17,341 bases of DNA from Clostridiales bacterium UBA7573 (GTDB taxonomy: Bacteria > Bacillota > Clostridia > Oscillospirales > CAG-272). A model generated the notes under the pieces. It was not told the DNA's origin. It did no database searches and saw only the letters and a program-made list of their open reading frames with translations. Shown in pieces: positions 1 to 6,040 of this stretch. The stretch's first letter is position 1. Every line of letters begins with the position of its first letter. The stretch lies in NCBI GenBank assembly GCA_002477905.1, contig DLLB01000069.1, forward strand, positions 1-17,341, written 5' to 3'. The position numbers and the translations under genes were made by a program.

Positions 1-2
1 CC

Positions 3-566
3 GCAAATCTGACCCTCAAGCCCTATCTGCACGGCGGCGAAACCCTGCTCTGGACAGGAACGCCCTACGAAAAAACAAGCTACCGCCCGCCGCTGCTGCC
101 TATCATCTTTATGATCTTTTGGTTCGGCTTTGCGGTCTTTTGGACGGTTTCGGCATCCGTCATGGGCGGGCTGTTCGGGCTGTTCGGCATCCCCTTTCTG
201 CTCGCCGGCGGCGCCATGCTCTGGTTCCTCACGGCAGGCGTTGCGGGCAGATACCGCCGCACGCTCTACGCCATTACGGACAAGCGCGCCATCATCCTGG
301 CGGACACCCGCCGCGGCACCAGCTACACGGAATACGCCTTCTCGCGCCTGTCCGGCGTGGCTCTGCGGTGCGTCAAGGACGGCTCCGGAACGATTGAGCT
401 GGTCTCCCCTGAAGCCATGTATCTGCGCAACCTGAACTACCGCGGCGGCAGACGGACCTATCTCTCCGGCGATTCATTTGTCATGATCGCCGATGTCGAA
501 CGCGTCTACCGGATGATTTCCGAGCGGATCGGCGATGGGAACGGCGGGCAGAAGCCGGCTGTATAA
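3..566 (+). CDS. PH-like domain membrane protein (5' end outside window)
   Basis: The reading frame is open from the left edge (first full codon at position 3), so the N-terminus is missing. The visible part is 187 residues. It begins with a GGETLLWTGTPYE stretch, typical of bacterial PH-like membrane proteins. Two hydrophobic segments follow (about residues 34-52 and 55-78), then a basic turn and a mixed beta-rich domain starting at YAITDKRAIIL and ending in a helix (VERVYRMI). In such families the YxITxxR motif opens a cytosolic PH-like barrel after a two-helix membrane hairpin. The cellular role is unknown. Codons end mostly in C or G, as in the next gene. No terminator separates it from the lipoprotein gene, but that gene has its own promoter. 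An internal ATG at 111 would cut off the conserved front part and is unlikely to be the start. Confidence 0.7.
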   Translation, partial: ANLTLKPYLHGGETLLWTGTPYEKTSYRPPLLPIIFMIFWFGFAVFWTVSASVMGGLFGLFGIPFLLAGGAMLWFLTAGVAGRYRRTLYAITDKRAIILADTRRGTSYTEYAFSRLSGVALRCVKDGSGTIELVSPEAMYLRNLNYRGGRRTYLSGDSFVMIADVERVYRMISERIGDGNGGQKPAV

Positions 567-624
567 AATCGGCTTGAACTCTGTTTCAAAAGTGTAAAAT
601 CCTGTTTTCAGTCCGAAAATCCCC

Positions 625-653
625 TTGCAACAGCCGAAAAAATATGGTATAAT
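625..653 (+). promoter_or_regulatory. SigA-type promoter of the RsgI-like lipoprotein
   Basis: The -35 box is TTGCAA (625-630) and the -10 box is TATAAT (648-653), with a 17-bp spacer. A TG one base before the -10 (645-646) makes it an extended -10. The leader to the ATG at 722 is about 60 nt. Confidence 0.8.
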
Positions 654-721
654 GGAACCAAAGCAGACCGCAGACTGTGCGGCAACTGCAAATATTTTTC
701 CGTTTATGAGAGGAGAAACCC

Positions 722-1969
722 ATGAAAACAAAGCTATTGTCCCTGACCCTTTGCCTGTGCCTGCTTGTCGGCATGGCACTTCCGCTCGTGTCCTGCAAAA
801 AGTCCGAAACGCCCCCCGCAGGCACCTACACCCGCATGACCGTTGACATCAACCCCAGCATCGAATTTATGGTGGACGATCAGAACAAGGTTGTGTCGGT
901 CACCGCCCTGAACGATGACGGAAGCATCCTCATCGCCGGCGAAGCCTTTGTCGGAAAGACGCCGGAGGAAGCAACCCAGCTGGTTCTGCAGCTGGCAACC
1001 GACACCGGCTACCTCGTCAAGGGTGAGATTACCGCAAAGGACGATGTGGAGGGTCAGACCGTTTCCATCACCGTTTCCGGAAATTCGGAATACGCAAAGC
1101 AGCTCCGCGAGAGCGTCAAGAGCGACGCGGAAAAGTTCCTCAAGGATAACAAAATCACCGCTACGGTCGAGAACGCCAAGGCAAAAACGCTGGAGGAAAT
1201 GCGCAAGGTCGTGGTTGAGGACGGACTCTTCACCGAGGACGAGGTGAAGGACATGACCGAGGAACAGCTTTACAAAGCGCTCGCCGCAGGACGCGTGCAG
1301 ACCGCCGAGCTCCTGACCGCCGAAATGCGCGAGGCTTACTACCGCGCAAGAGACTACAAAATCGAGTTTGCGGAGCATCAGGCAACCCTGGACATCATTG
1401 ACGGCATGAACGCCACCTACCAGGTCGCGCTGAGCGCCTACAAGTCGGCGCTGTCGCTCTACAGCGGTGCCATCACCGCCCTGGACGAAGCGCGCTACAA
1501 CCAGCTGGTCTCCCCCGATTCTGCCTATCAGAAAGCTCTGCAGGCGCTCCGGGATGCAAAGGAGGATCTGCTGAAGGAAAAGAAGCTGATGCTGACCGTG
1601 AAGGTGAATGACGAAACCTACGCAACCGTCTCCGCTTCCTTCAAAGCAAGCGAGGAGCGCTACAATCAGGCGCTGAAAGCGCTGGAGGATGCCGGCGCCG
1701 CCGTGAACGCCGCACTGGAAAGCGTTATTTCCACCCTGCGCACCTATGAGCAGGCGCTGAAAGATCTGGAAGCGAAATTCCCGGACGAGATCAAAACCAA
1801 GCTGACCGCAGAAGCCAAGACCCTGGAGGACAAGGTGAACGCCGCAAAGGACAGCTGCTTTGAAGAGTTCGAGAAGGCGCACAAAGATGACATCGAAAAA
1901 ATGGAAAGCGACCTGAAGGCAAAGAAGCAGGAGTTGATTGCCCAAGCCAAGGGCGAATCGGACAAATAA
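722..1969 (+). CDS. Lipoprotein with RsgI-like middle domain and long helical tail
   Basis: This 415-residue exported protein has a signal peptide with the lipobox LVSC, so Cys25 would be lipidated and the protein anchored to the outer face of the membrane. Residues ~37-95 (TVDINPSIEF, then VVSVTALNDDG, then GKTPEEA) match the extracellular middle domain of RsgI-type anti-sigma factors. The cytosolic sigma-binding domain and membrane helix of true RsgI are absent. The Asn44-Pro45 pair corresponds to the bond at which RsgI proteins are reported to cleave themselves. The remainder, from about residue 110, is highly charged and Ala/Lys/Glu-rich, with heptad-like stretches that suggest long helices or coiled coils. 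The start follows AGGAG (711-715) with a 6-nt gap. Domain similarity is judged by eye. Ligand and partners are unknown; envelope sensing is an inference. Confidence 0.8.
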   Translation: MKTKLLSLTLCLCLLVGMALPLVSCKKSETPPAGTYTRMTVDINPSIEFMVDDQNKVVSVTALNDDGSILIAGEAFVGKTPEEATQLVLQLATDTGYLVKGEITAKDDVEGQTVSITVSGNSEYAKQLRESVKSDAEKFLKDNKITATVENAKAKTLEEMRKVVVEDGLFTEDEVKDMTEEQLYKALAAGRVQTAELLTAEMREAYYRARDYKIEFAEHQATLDIIDGMNATYQVALSAYKSALSLYSGAITALDEARYNQLVSPDSAYQKALQALRDAKEDLLKEKKLMLTVKVNDETYATVSASFKASEERYNQALKALEDAGAAVNAALESVISTLRTYEQALKDLEAKFPDEIKTKLTAEAKTLEDKVNAAKDSCFEEFEKAHKDDIEKMESDLKAKKQELIAQAKGESDK

Positions 1970-1977
1970 AATCTCCA

Positions 1978-2010
1978 CTCCCCCGGTGGCAGAACAAGCC
2001 GTCGGGGGAG
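1978..2010 (+). terminator. Hairpin terminator after the lipoprotein
   Basis: Thirteen base pairs, two of them G-U: CTCCCCCG (1978-1985) with CGGGGGAG (2003-2010), extended inward by five pairs around a 7-nt loop (1991-1997). It starts 8 nt after the stop codon. The following U-tract is poor (GCTTCTCCC), so it may act partly as an mRNA 3' stabiliser. Confidence 0.65.
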
Positions 2011-2060
2011 CTTCTCCCACCCGTCCCGCAAGAAAAAATGAGAAAATCTTCAAATATCTC

Positions 2061-2089
2061 TTGACAGACGGGAAGTTTTGGTGTATAAT
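2061..2089 (+). promoter_or_regulatory. Consensus promoter of tRNA-Gly
   Basis: TTGACA (2061-2066), a 17-bp spacer and TATAAT (2084-2089) form a perfect consensus promoter. It ends 11 nt before the first base of the tRNA, so the tRNA carries almost no leader. Confidence 0.9.
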
Positions 2090-2100
2090 ATAAGTATCGT

Positions 2101-2174
2101 GCAGATGTAACTCAATGGCAGAGTGTCCGCTTCCCAAGCCGAATACGCGGGTTCGATTCCCGTCATCTGCTCCA
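2101..2174 (+). tRNA. tRNA-Gly (anticodon CCC)
   Basis: This 74-nt cloverleaf has a perfect 7-bp acceptor stem (2101-2107 with 2164-2170) and a D-stem ACTC/GAGT. The anticodon loop TTCCCAA (2131-2137) has anticodon CCC at 2133-2135. The variable loop is 4 nt, the T-arm loop is TTCGATT and CCA is encoded (2172-2174). It reads GGG glycine codons. One feature is odd: the anticodon stem TCCGC/GCCGA (2126-2130 with 2138-2142) has a central C-C mismatch (2128 and 2140). The private consensus promoter and terminator show it is a stand-alone unit. Confidence 0.93.
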
Positions 2175-2206
2175 AAAAGCACTTACCGAAAGGTAAGTGC
2201 TTTTTT
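2175..2206 (+). terminator. Rho-independent terminator of tRNA-Gly
   Basis: A nine-pair stem GCACTTACC (2179-2187) with GGTAAGTGC (2192-2200), closed by a GAAA tetraloop, is followed by six T (2201-2206). The A-run 2175-2178 can pair with the T-run, making it bidirectional in form. Confidence 0.95.
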
Positions 2207-2265
2207 ATAAAATTCACTTTCCGTCTGCCTTTCCCGAAACTTTCCTCTTTATTCCCTATATGTCC

Positions 2266-2294
2266 TTGCAAAATGTCGGATTTTGCAGTATTCT
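2266..2294 (+). promoter_or_regulatory. Possible weak promoter of the GH5-like gene
   Basis: TTGCAA (2266-2271), a 17-bp spacer and TATTCT (2289-2294), lying 58 bp before the start codon. The -10 matches consensus at four of six positions. Nothing better is seen between the tRNA terminator and the gene. Confidence 0.35.
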
Positions 2295-2352
2295 GTTCTT
2301 GTTCGCATCCGGCGACGAAATATGACAAACTTTTTTTGACAAAGGATTTTAT

Positions 2353-3441
2353 ATGGAACTTACAGAAAAATGGACGACGGAGCGCGTATGGGAATGGTAT
2401 CGGCAAATCCCGTGGATTCGCGGTTACAGCGGACTGCCTTCCAACTGCGTCAATGGAATTGCATTATGGCAGGAATATGGACATGAAGCGGTTTTCAAAC
2501 GGTTGGAGCAGGAATTCCGCATAGCAAGAGAAACCGGATTGAACGCGGTCAGCGTCTGTGTGGAATTCGCGGTCTGGGATGCACAGCATGACAGCTTTTT
2601 TCGAAATTTGGAAGACTATCTTGCTTTGGCGCATCGGCATGGATTGTGGGTGATGTTGACGCTCGGCAATGACCGCACAGCCATCCGGAGCGAAGCGGTT
2701 TCATTTGGAAAACAGACGCCGGACAGCGGCTATTACAGTGGAATGCAGAGCAGACAAAGCGCTTGGGATCTGGCAGAGAAGGAAACGCTTCTTTTCGACG
2801 ATCCGGATTTGCTTGCCCGGTATGTACAGATGGTGACGGAGCTTGCCGCGCGATATGGGCAGGATCCCCGGCTGTTATTGTGGAATGTTTGGGACGGAAT
2901 CTGGAACTTTCGTTCTGTCGGACAAATTTTGCCCGTGGTGGAACAATCCTTTGCCATTTTACGGAAGCAGGGTGTTTGTCAGCCATTGACGGCAAGCGTA
3001 CGGTTTCCCCAAACGGAAGCGGATGACACGGCGCAAAATCGGGTACTTGCCCTTTCAGATGTGATTGCATTCCATTGCTATGATTCTTACCTGCGTGCCG
3101 TTCCGTTGTTTGCGCGTCTGAAACAGTACCATCGTCCGCTCTTTTGTACGGAGTGGCTCAATCGCTGTGCGGGGAATGATGTAGAACATCTGCTCCCCCT
3201 ATTTTGGCTGGAAAAAATCGGCTCTTTTCATGAAGGGTTGATGCAGGGCTTTTTGCAAACCTATCAACCGATTGCCGATTCCTATGTAAGAGCGTTTACA
3301 GAAACGGATTTTCCGTTCACACGATGGCAGCATCCGTTGTACCGTTTCAATGGGTTACCGTATGAGCCAAAGGAGATTGAAGTATTCCGTCGGTTTGCCG
3401 GACTATCGGACGATTTGTCAAAGCTGACGCGTACCCCGTGA
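2353..3441 (+). CDS. GH5-like glycoside hydrolase homologue lacking the acid/base motif
   Basis: This 362-residue protein has no signal peptide, so it is probably cytosolic. It follows the TIM-barrel pattern of clostridial proteins often named cellulase-family or 1,4-beta-xylanase: front motif WIRGYSGLPSNCVN (21-34), then LALWQEYG-like and VWDAQHD blocks. DPRLLLWNVWD (171-181) stands where relatives have WDLYNEPG, SDVIAFHCY (235-243) is the barrel His strand, and RPLFCTEW (261-268) holds Glu267, the expected nucleophile. The Asn-Glu of the NEP motif is replaced by Asp181-Gly182, so the normal acid/base is gone. A later NWG-like position reads FHEG (292-295). It may be an inactive paralogue, a sugar-binding protein or an enzyme with changed chemistry. 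The start follows AAAGGA (2341-2346) with a 6-nt gap. The gene stands alone between terminators. Confidence 0.75.
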   Translation: MELTEKWTTERVWEWYRQIPWIRGYSGLPSNCVNGIALWQEYGHEAVFKRLEQEFRIARETGLNAVSVCVEFAVWDAQHDSFFRNLEDYLALAHRHGLWVMLTLGNDRTAIRSEAVSFGKQTPDSGYYSGMQSRQSAWDLAEKETLLFDDPDLLARYVQMVTELAARYGQDPRLLLWNVWDGIWNFRSVGQILPVVEQSFAILRKQGVCQPLTASVRFPQTEADDTAQNRVLALSDVIAFHCYDSYLRAVPLFARLKQYHRPLFCTEWLNRCAGNDVEHLLPLFWLEKIGSFHEGLMQGFLQTYQPIADSYVRAFTETDFPFTRWQHPLYRFNGLPYEPKEIEVFRRFAGLSDDLSKLTRTP

Positions 3442-3466
3442 TGCGTCCCCCATTTGGTTGAAAATC

Positions 3467-3512
3467 AAAGGACTGTTCCAAGCACCGTGCAGGTTGTTGG
3501 AACAGTCCTTTT
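3467..3512. terminator. Bidirectional terminator between convergent genes
   Basis: Fifteen uninterrupted base pairs: 3467-3481 (AAAGGACTGTTCCAA) with 3497-3511, and a 15-nt loop. On the plus strand the stem ends in TTTT; on the minus strand it ends in CCTTTGATTTT. It serves the GH5-like gene from the left and the 69-aa gene from the right. Confidence 0.9.
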
Positions 3513-3530
3513 GGGCGGAACCCAATTGGA

Positions 3531-3740
3531 TCATGGCGGAAGATGCTTGTCCTGCGGCAGAAGCGGAAGATATTCTGCAAAACGGTGTGCGCGGATGGGC
3601 ATAACCGGATGAGAAACGTCGTCAAAATGCAGAATGAGCGCAGGAGAGATGCCGCGGTAATATTCGGTAAAGTACCACCGGCTCAGCTTGCCCGCGGCAA
3701 TCAGATGCTTTGCGGTGGCATGATAGGAAAAGTAAGCCAT
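3531..3740 (-). CDS. Conserved small protein, 69 aa, function unknown
   Basis: A 69-residue soluble protein rich in aromatic and His residues: YFSYHATAKHLI (3-14), YFTEYYRGISPALIL (23-37), FDDVSHPVMPIRAHRFAEYL (39-58). I recognise the pattern from short clostridial proteins sometimes given the odd name 'thermostable hemolysin delta-VPH', which I recall only loosely and would not use as a function. The ordered motifs and the convergent terminator downstream support a real gene. In-frame sequence upstream has no other start codon before a TGA, and there is no Shine-Dalgarno sequence before the ATG. A TGGCATACT element lies 6 nt upstream, which would place the transcript start at the ATG itself. 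Confidence 0.65.
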   Translation of the reverse strand: MAYFSYHATAKHLIAAGKLSRWYFTEYYRGISPALILHFDDVSHPVMPIRAHRFAEYLPLLPQDKHLPP

Positions 3741-3746
3741 GGATGC

Positions 3747-3755
3747 AGTATGCCA
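3747..3755 (-). promoter_or_regulatory. Possible extended -10 of the 69-aa gene (leaderless)
   Basis: Read on the minus strand, TGG followed by CATACT (hexamer 3747-3752) resembles an extended -10. No good -35 is seen 16-18 bp upstream. Only 6 nt separate it from the ATG. Confidence 0.35.
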
Positions 3756-3793
3756 AAAAAACGGGAAATCATACTTTCAAAAAAAGATTGCGC

Positions 3794-3822
3794 TTGTAAA
3801 AACGGGGGAAATATGTTACAAT
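3794..3822 (+). promoter_or_regulatory. Promoter of the HAD hydrolase gene
   Basis: TTGTAA (3794-3799), a 17-bp spacer and TACAAT (3817-3822), with TG at 3814-3815 giving an extended -10. The leader to the ATG at 3855 is about 26 nt. Confidence 0.75.
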
Positions 3823-3854
3823 AAAAACAGTCTACCGGAAAAGGGGAAAAACGC

Positions 3855-4577
3855 ATGATCAAAGCCATTTGGATCGACATAGACAATACCCTGCTTGATT
3901 TCGACGCTTATGTCAAGCAGACCATGCAGACCGGATTTGCCAAATTCGGTCTACGCGCCTATACGCCGGATATGTATTTGGTTTTCACCGAAGAAAATAA
4001 TGCATTGTGGCATCAGATCGAACAGAAGCAATTGACTTTTCCCAAACTGGAAAAGATCCGATGGAACCGCGTGTTTGCACGTTTGGGAATTTCTTTTGAC
4101 GGTACGGTATTTGAACGATATTTCCGCGCCTGTCTGTATGACAGTGCGATCTTGGAAGCGGGGGCGGCGGAAATGCTTGCGGCGTTACAGGGAAAGTATC
4201 TTTTGTGCGTGGCAAGTAACGGACCATACGAGCAGCAACTGCATCGCTTGGAGATTGCGGGAATCAAACCGTATTTTGACGGTTTCTTCATTTCGGAAAA
4301 GATCGGAGCGTCCAAACCCGCGCACGAATTTTTCGATGCGGCGTTCGCCGCACAAAATGCGGGACGCAGTTTGCCGATCTCACCGGCGGAAACGCTGATC
4401 TTGGGGGATTCTTTAACTTCGGATATCGCCGGGGGCAAAGCCTATGGGATGCAAACCTGCTATTATCTGCGCGGGCGCAAGCCGTCTACGCCGCAAACAG
4501 CGGATTTTACCGTAGAACATCTGTCGGATTTTCCCGCCCTGCTGAAAAATCTGTCCAAAGAAGAAAAACGCAAATAG
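3855..4577 (+). CDS. HAD-superfamily hydrolase, YjjG-like nucleotidase
   Basis: This 240-residue cytosolic phosphatase has all four HAD motifs. Motif I is WIDIDNTLLDF with nucleophile Asp8 and general acid Asp10. Motif II is SNG (121-123), motif III is Lys154 in GASKP, and motif IV is LGDSLTSDI (183-191) with Asp185 and Asp190. A helical C1-type cap lies between motifs I and II (about 16-100). The IDNTLLDF motif and SEKIGASKP block resemble YjjG/YfnB proteins, which remove phosphate from nucleoside monophosphates, including non-canonical pyrimidine ones. The exact substrate here is not shown. The start is supported by AAGGGG (3841-3846), 8 nt upstream. It is a single-gene unit with its own promoter, and a long hairpin starts directly at its stop codon. 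Confidence 0.85.
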   Translation: MIKAIWIDIDNTLLDFDAYVKQTMQTGFAKFGLRAYTPDMYLVFTEENNALWHQIEQKQLTFPKLEKIRWNRVFARLGISFDGTVFERYFRACLYDSAILEAGAAEMLAALQGKYLLCVASNGPYEQQLHRLEIAGIKPYFDGFFISEKIGASKPAHEFFDAAFAAQNAGRSLPISPAETLILGDSLTSDIAGGKAYGMQTCYYLRGRKPSTPQTADFTVEHLSDFPALLKNLSKEEKRK

Positions 4578-4626
4578 AAACAAGATCCTCCCCCCAGTGC
4601 TTTTGCACCGGGAGAGGATCTTGTTT
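4578..4626. terminator. Bidirectional terminator after the HAD gene
   Basis: Thirteen base pairs, 4578-4590 with 4614-4626 (AAACAAGATCCTC and its complement), with an inner GTGC-TTTT-GCAC hairpin. It begins immediately after the TAG stop and faces the convergent 87-aa gene. Confidence 0.88.
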
Positions 4627-4649
4627 AAAAAGGTTGGAACCCGAAACCT

Positions 4650-4913
4650 TTATTCCGGTTTTTTCAAATAGGCTGCGAGGTCTGACTGTGCCGAGGTAGC
4701 GGGAGCCGCCTCATAGTCGCGTAAGAATCGCCGGACCGCGCGGAGTAATCCTGCGCTCAGTCCCAAGGTGAGGGCAAGTGCGGCGGCAATAGCCGGCTCC
4801 ATCACCGCGAATGCGCAAAGCGACAGAATGGCAAGCGCCAGCAGACAGTGTACCCGACGGATGGGGCGGGCTGTTTTCCGAACGATTTTGGCAGAAGAAA
4901 GATTCAACATCAT
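4650..4913 (-). CDS. Small two-helix membrane protein, unknown function
   Basis: This 87-residue protein has a basic N-terminus (KIVRKTARPIRRVH), two hydrophobic segments (about residues 23-37 and 40-58), a basic stretch RRFLRD and a polar Ala-rich tail. The positive-inside rule suggests both ends face the cytosol. I do not recognise a family. Two adjacent ATG codons are possible starts (4913 or 4910). AGGAGG (4919-4924) is 5 nt from the first and 8 nt from the second, so initiation at 4910 is equally likely. The gene has its own promoter, which carries two palindromes, so it seems to be regulated. It converges on the HAD gene across a shared terminator. Confidence 0.6.
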   Translation of the reverse strand: MMLNLSSAKIVRKTARPIRRVHCLLALAILSLCAFAVMEPAIAAALALTLGLSAGLLRAVRRFLRDYEAAPATSAQSDLAAYLKKPE

Positions 4914-4929
4914 AGGTACCTCCTGAGAT

Positions 4930-4944
4930 CGTGTGCATCACACG
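4930..4944. promoter_or_regulatory. 15-bp palindrome in the leader of the 87-aa gene
   Basis: CGTGTG-CAT-CACACG is a perfect inverted repeat with 6-bp arms. On the minus strand it lies between the transcript start (about 4956) and the AGGAGG at 4919-4924. It could be a downstream operator or a small hairpin next to the ribosome binding site. Confidence 0.5.
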
Positions 4945-4962
4945 TTTTTTCTTTGTGCCCTG

Positions 4963-4971
4963 AGTATAGCA
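4963..4971 (-). promoter_or_regulatory. Extended -10 promoter of the 87-aa gene
   Basis: The minus strand reads TGC-TATACT (hexamer 4963-4968). The -35 position 17 bp away (AATATC) does not fit consensus, so the promoter relies on the extended -10 or on an activator. A palindrome covers this -35 region. Confidence 0.6.
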
Positions 4972-4979
4972 CAACAAAG

Positions 4980-4995
4980 GTACATGATATTGTAC
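4980..4995. promoter_or_regulatory. Palindrome over the -35 region of the 87-aa gene
   Basis: GTACA-N6-TGTAC is an inverted repeat with 5-bp arms, located 11-27 bp upstream of the -10 hexamer. Its position is where a repressor or activator of this promoter would bind. No regulator gene sits next to it. Confidence 0.45.
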
Positions 4996-5042
4996 TTTAT
5001 ATCGAAAAATAGTCGGTTTTAAAAAGTTTTGAAAAATTTAAT

Positions 5043-5858
5043 TCAGACGCGCTTGATGTCCGCGTCTGTCAGACCAAGGCGGCTACCGATGATATAAGCG
5101 TTCAGGAATTTGCATCCTTGGTCGTGATCGGTGTTGCTGTGGGAATCCGAACCGAAAGTGAATTTGCTTCCGGCTTCTTTGGCAAGCTTCAGAATGCGGA
5201 AATACGGATCGGCTTCCAGTTTGGCGACGGTGTCGTCCTTTGCAAACTCAGAGGTATTGATCTCAAATGCGATGCCTTTGCCTGCGGCTTCGCTGAAACA
5301 GTCTCCGTATTGATTGTCGGAGATAAGCGGCAACAGCAGTCTCTTATCATAGGGGCAGCACACGGCGGCAAACGGATGTGCCATGGCGGTGATATAAGGC
5401 GCAATATCACTGCGGATGGCGTCATAGTAGGCTTGCAGCATAAAATCTGCATGTGCCTGCATAGGCTGGTAGAGATTTTTGGGCATGATGATGTGCGTGT
5501 GAGAGTTCGGAACCAGCAAGACGTCCAGTTGCTTTGCATGTTCCACGGTGATGGCAGGCTTGTGGGCAAGCGGAGAGAACTCCACTTCTGCACCGAACAA
5601 AATCCGAAGCCCTTTCGGATCCTCTTTTGCAATTTCGTCCTTTAATTGCAGAATATATGGGAAATCCTGTACACGATAGAACGGATCGTTGCCGAGGTCC
5701 GGCATGCCCTCCACCTGATGATCCCATAAATGATCGGTGAAAGCGATGGTATCCAGCCCCAACTCATGCGCTTTTTGAATGTAATAGGCGACGGTTGCGG
5801 TGGGTTTTGCGCAAAGGGAAAGATGTGTGTGGACGTGTAAATCCTGTAAAACGTTCAT
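5043..5858 (-). CDS. PHP-domain phosphoesterase (histidinol-phosphatase-like)
   Basis: This 271-residue cytosolic protein has the metal-ligand pattern of the PHP superfamily: DLHVHTHLS (His8, His10), FTDHL (Asp42, His43), GAEVEFSP (Glu91, Glu93), NSHTH (His120, His122), AHPF (His161) and GSDSH (Asp238, His240). PHP enzymes are multi-metal phosphoesterases; histidinol-phosphatase (HisK) is one member. No histidine-pathway gene is nearby, so the substrate is open. The frame is open upstream to an ATG at 5981, but I place the start at 5858. AAGGAGG (5870-5876) precedes it, conserved sequence begins there, and a consensus promoter lies inside the would-be extension. Confidence 0.82.
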   Translation of the reverse strand: MNVLQDLHVHTHLSLCAKPTATVAYYIQKAHELGLDTIAFTDHLWDHQVEGMPDLGNDPFYRVQDFPYILQLKDEIAKEDPKGLRILFGAEVEFSPLAHKPAITVEHAKQLDVLLVPNSHTHIIMPKNLYQPMQAHADFMLQAYYDAIRSDIAPYITAMAHPFAAVCCPYDKRLLLPLISDNQYGDCFSEAAGKGIAFEINTSEFAKDDTVAKLEADPYFRILKLAKEAGSKFTFGSDSHSNTDHDQGCKFLNAYIIGSRLGLTDADIKRV

Positions 5859-5900
5859 AAAAACAGAAACCTCCTTGCTCTGTGGTTGTTTGTTGTCGCT

Positions 5901-5929
5901 AGTATAGCACGATTTCCGGAGACTGTCAA
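5901..5929 (-). promoter_or_regulatory. Promoter of the PHP gene
   Basis: On the minus strand, TTGACA (5924-5929), a 17-bp spacer and TATACT (5901-5906), with TGC directly before the -10. Transcription should start near 5894, giving a leader of about 36 nt. Confidence 0.9.
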
Positions 5930-6040
5930 GCGGATTGCGCGTTCTTTTCAAAAAAATATGTATGAAAACGGTTGGCTGCACATCTTTGCAGATTTTTTTG
6001 AAATTTGTCCAAAAAAAGCAGTCAATCCGCCGATTTCCTA
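5930..6040. other. A/T-tract spacer between divergent promoters, with inverted repeats
   Basis: Between the PHP and dehydratase promoters there is no gene. GCGGATTG (5930-5937) and CAATCCGC (6023-6030) are inverted copies, one touching the minus -35 and one 10 bp from the plus -35. A second inverted repeat, TTTTTTTG (5993-6000) and CAAAAAAA (6010-6017), forms an A/T hairpin. Several A- and T-runs suggest bent DNA. Confidence 0.4.

Noticed and set aside
734..2182. 482-aa open frame on the minus strand opposite the lipoprotein
   Set aside because: It runs antisense through a well-supported lipoprotein gene, its promoter-proximal part and the tRNA. Its first residues (DDGNRTRVFGLGSGHSAIEL) are the known false protein produced by reading tRNA-Gly backwards.
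2101..2206. tRNA-Gly as an attachment site of an integrated element
   Set aside because: No integrase and no second copy of the tRNA 3' end seen in the window; only the composition shift hints at it, reported as a low-score finding.
2050..2406. 118-aa minus-strand frame across the tRNA
   Set aside because: Contains MTGIEPAYSAWEADTLPLS, another familiar false translation of the antisense strand of tRNA-Gly.
5859..5981. 41-residue N-terminal extension of the PHP protein
   Set aside because: A consensus promoter (5901-5929) and the AAGGAGG site lie inside it, and the sequence is not like the family.
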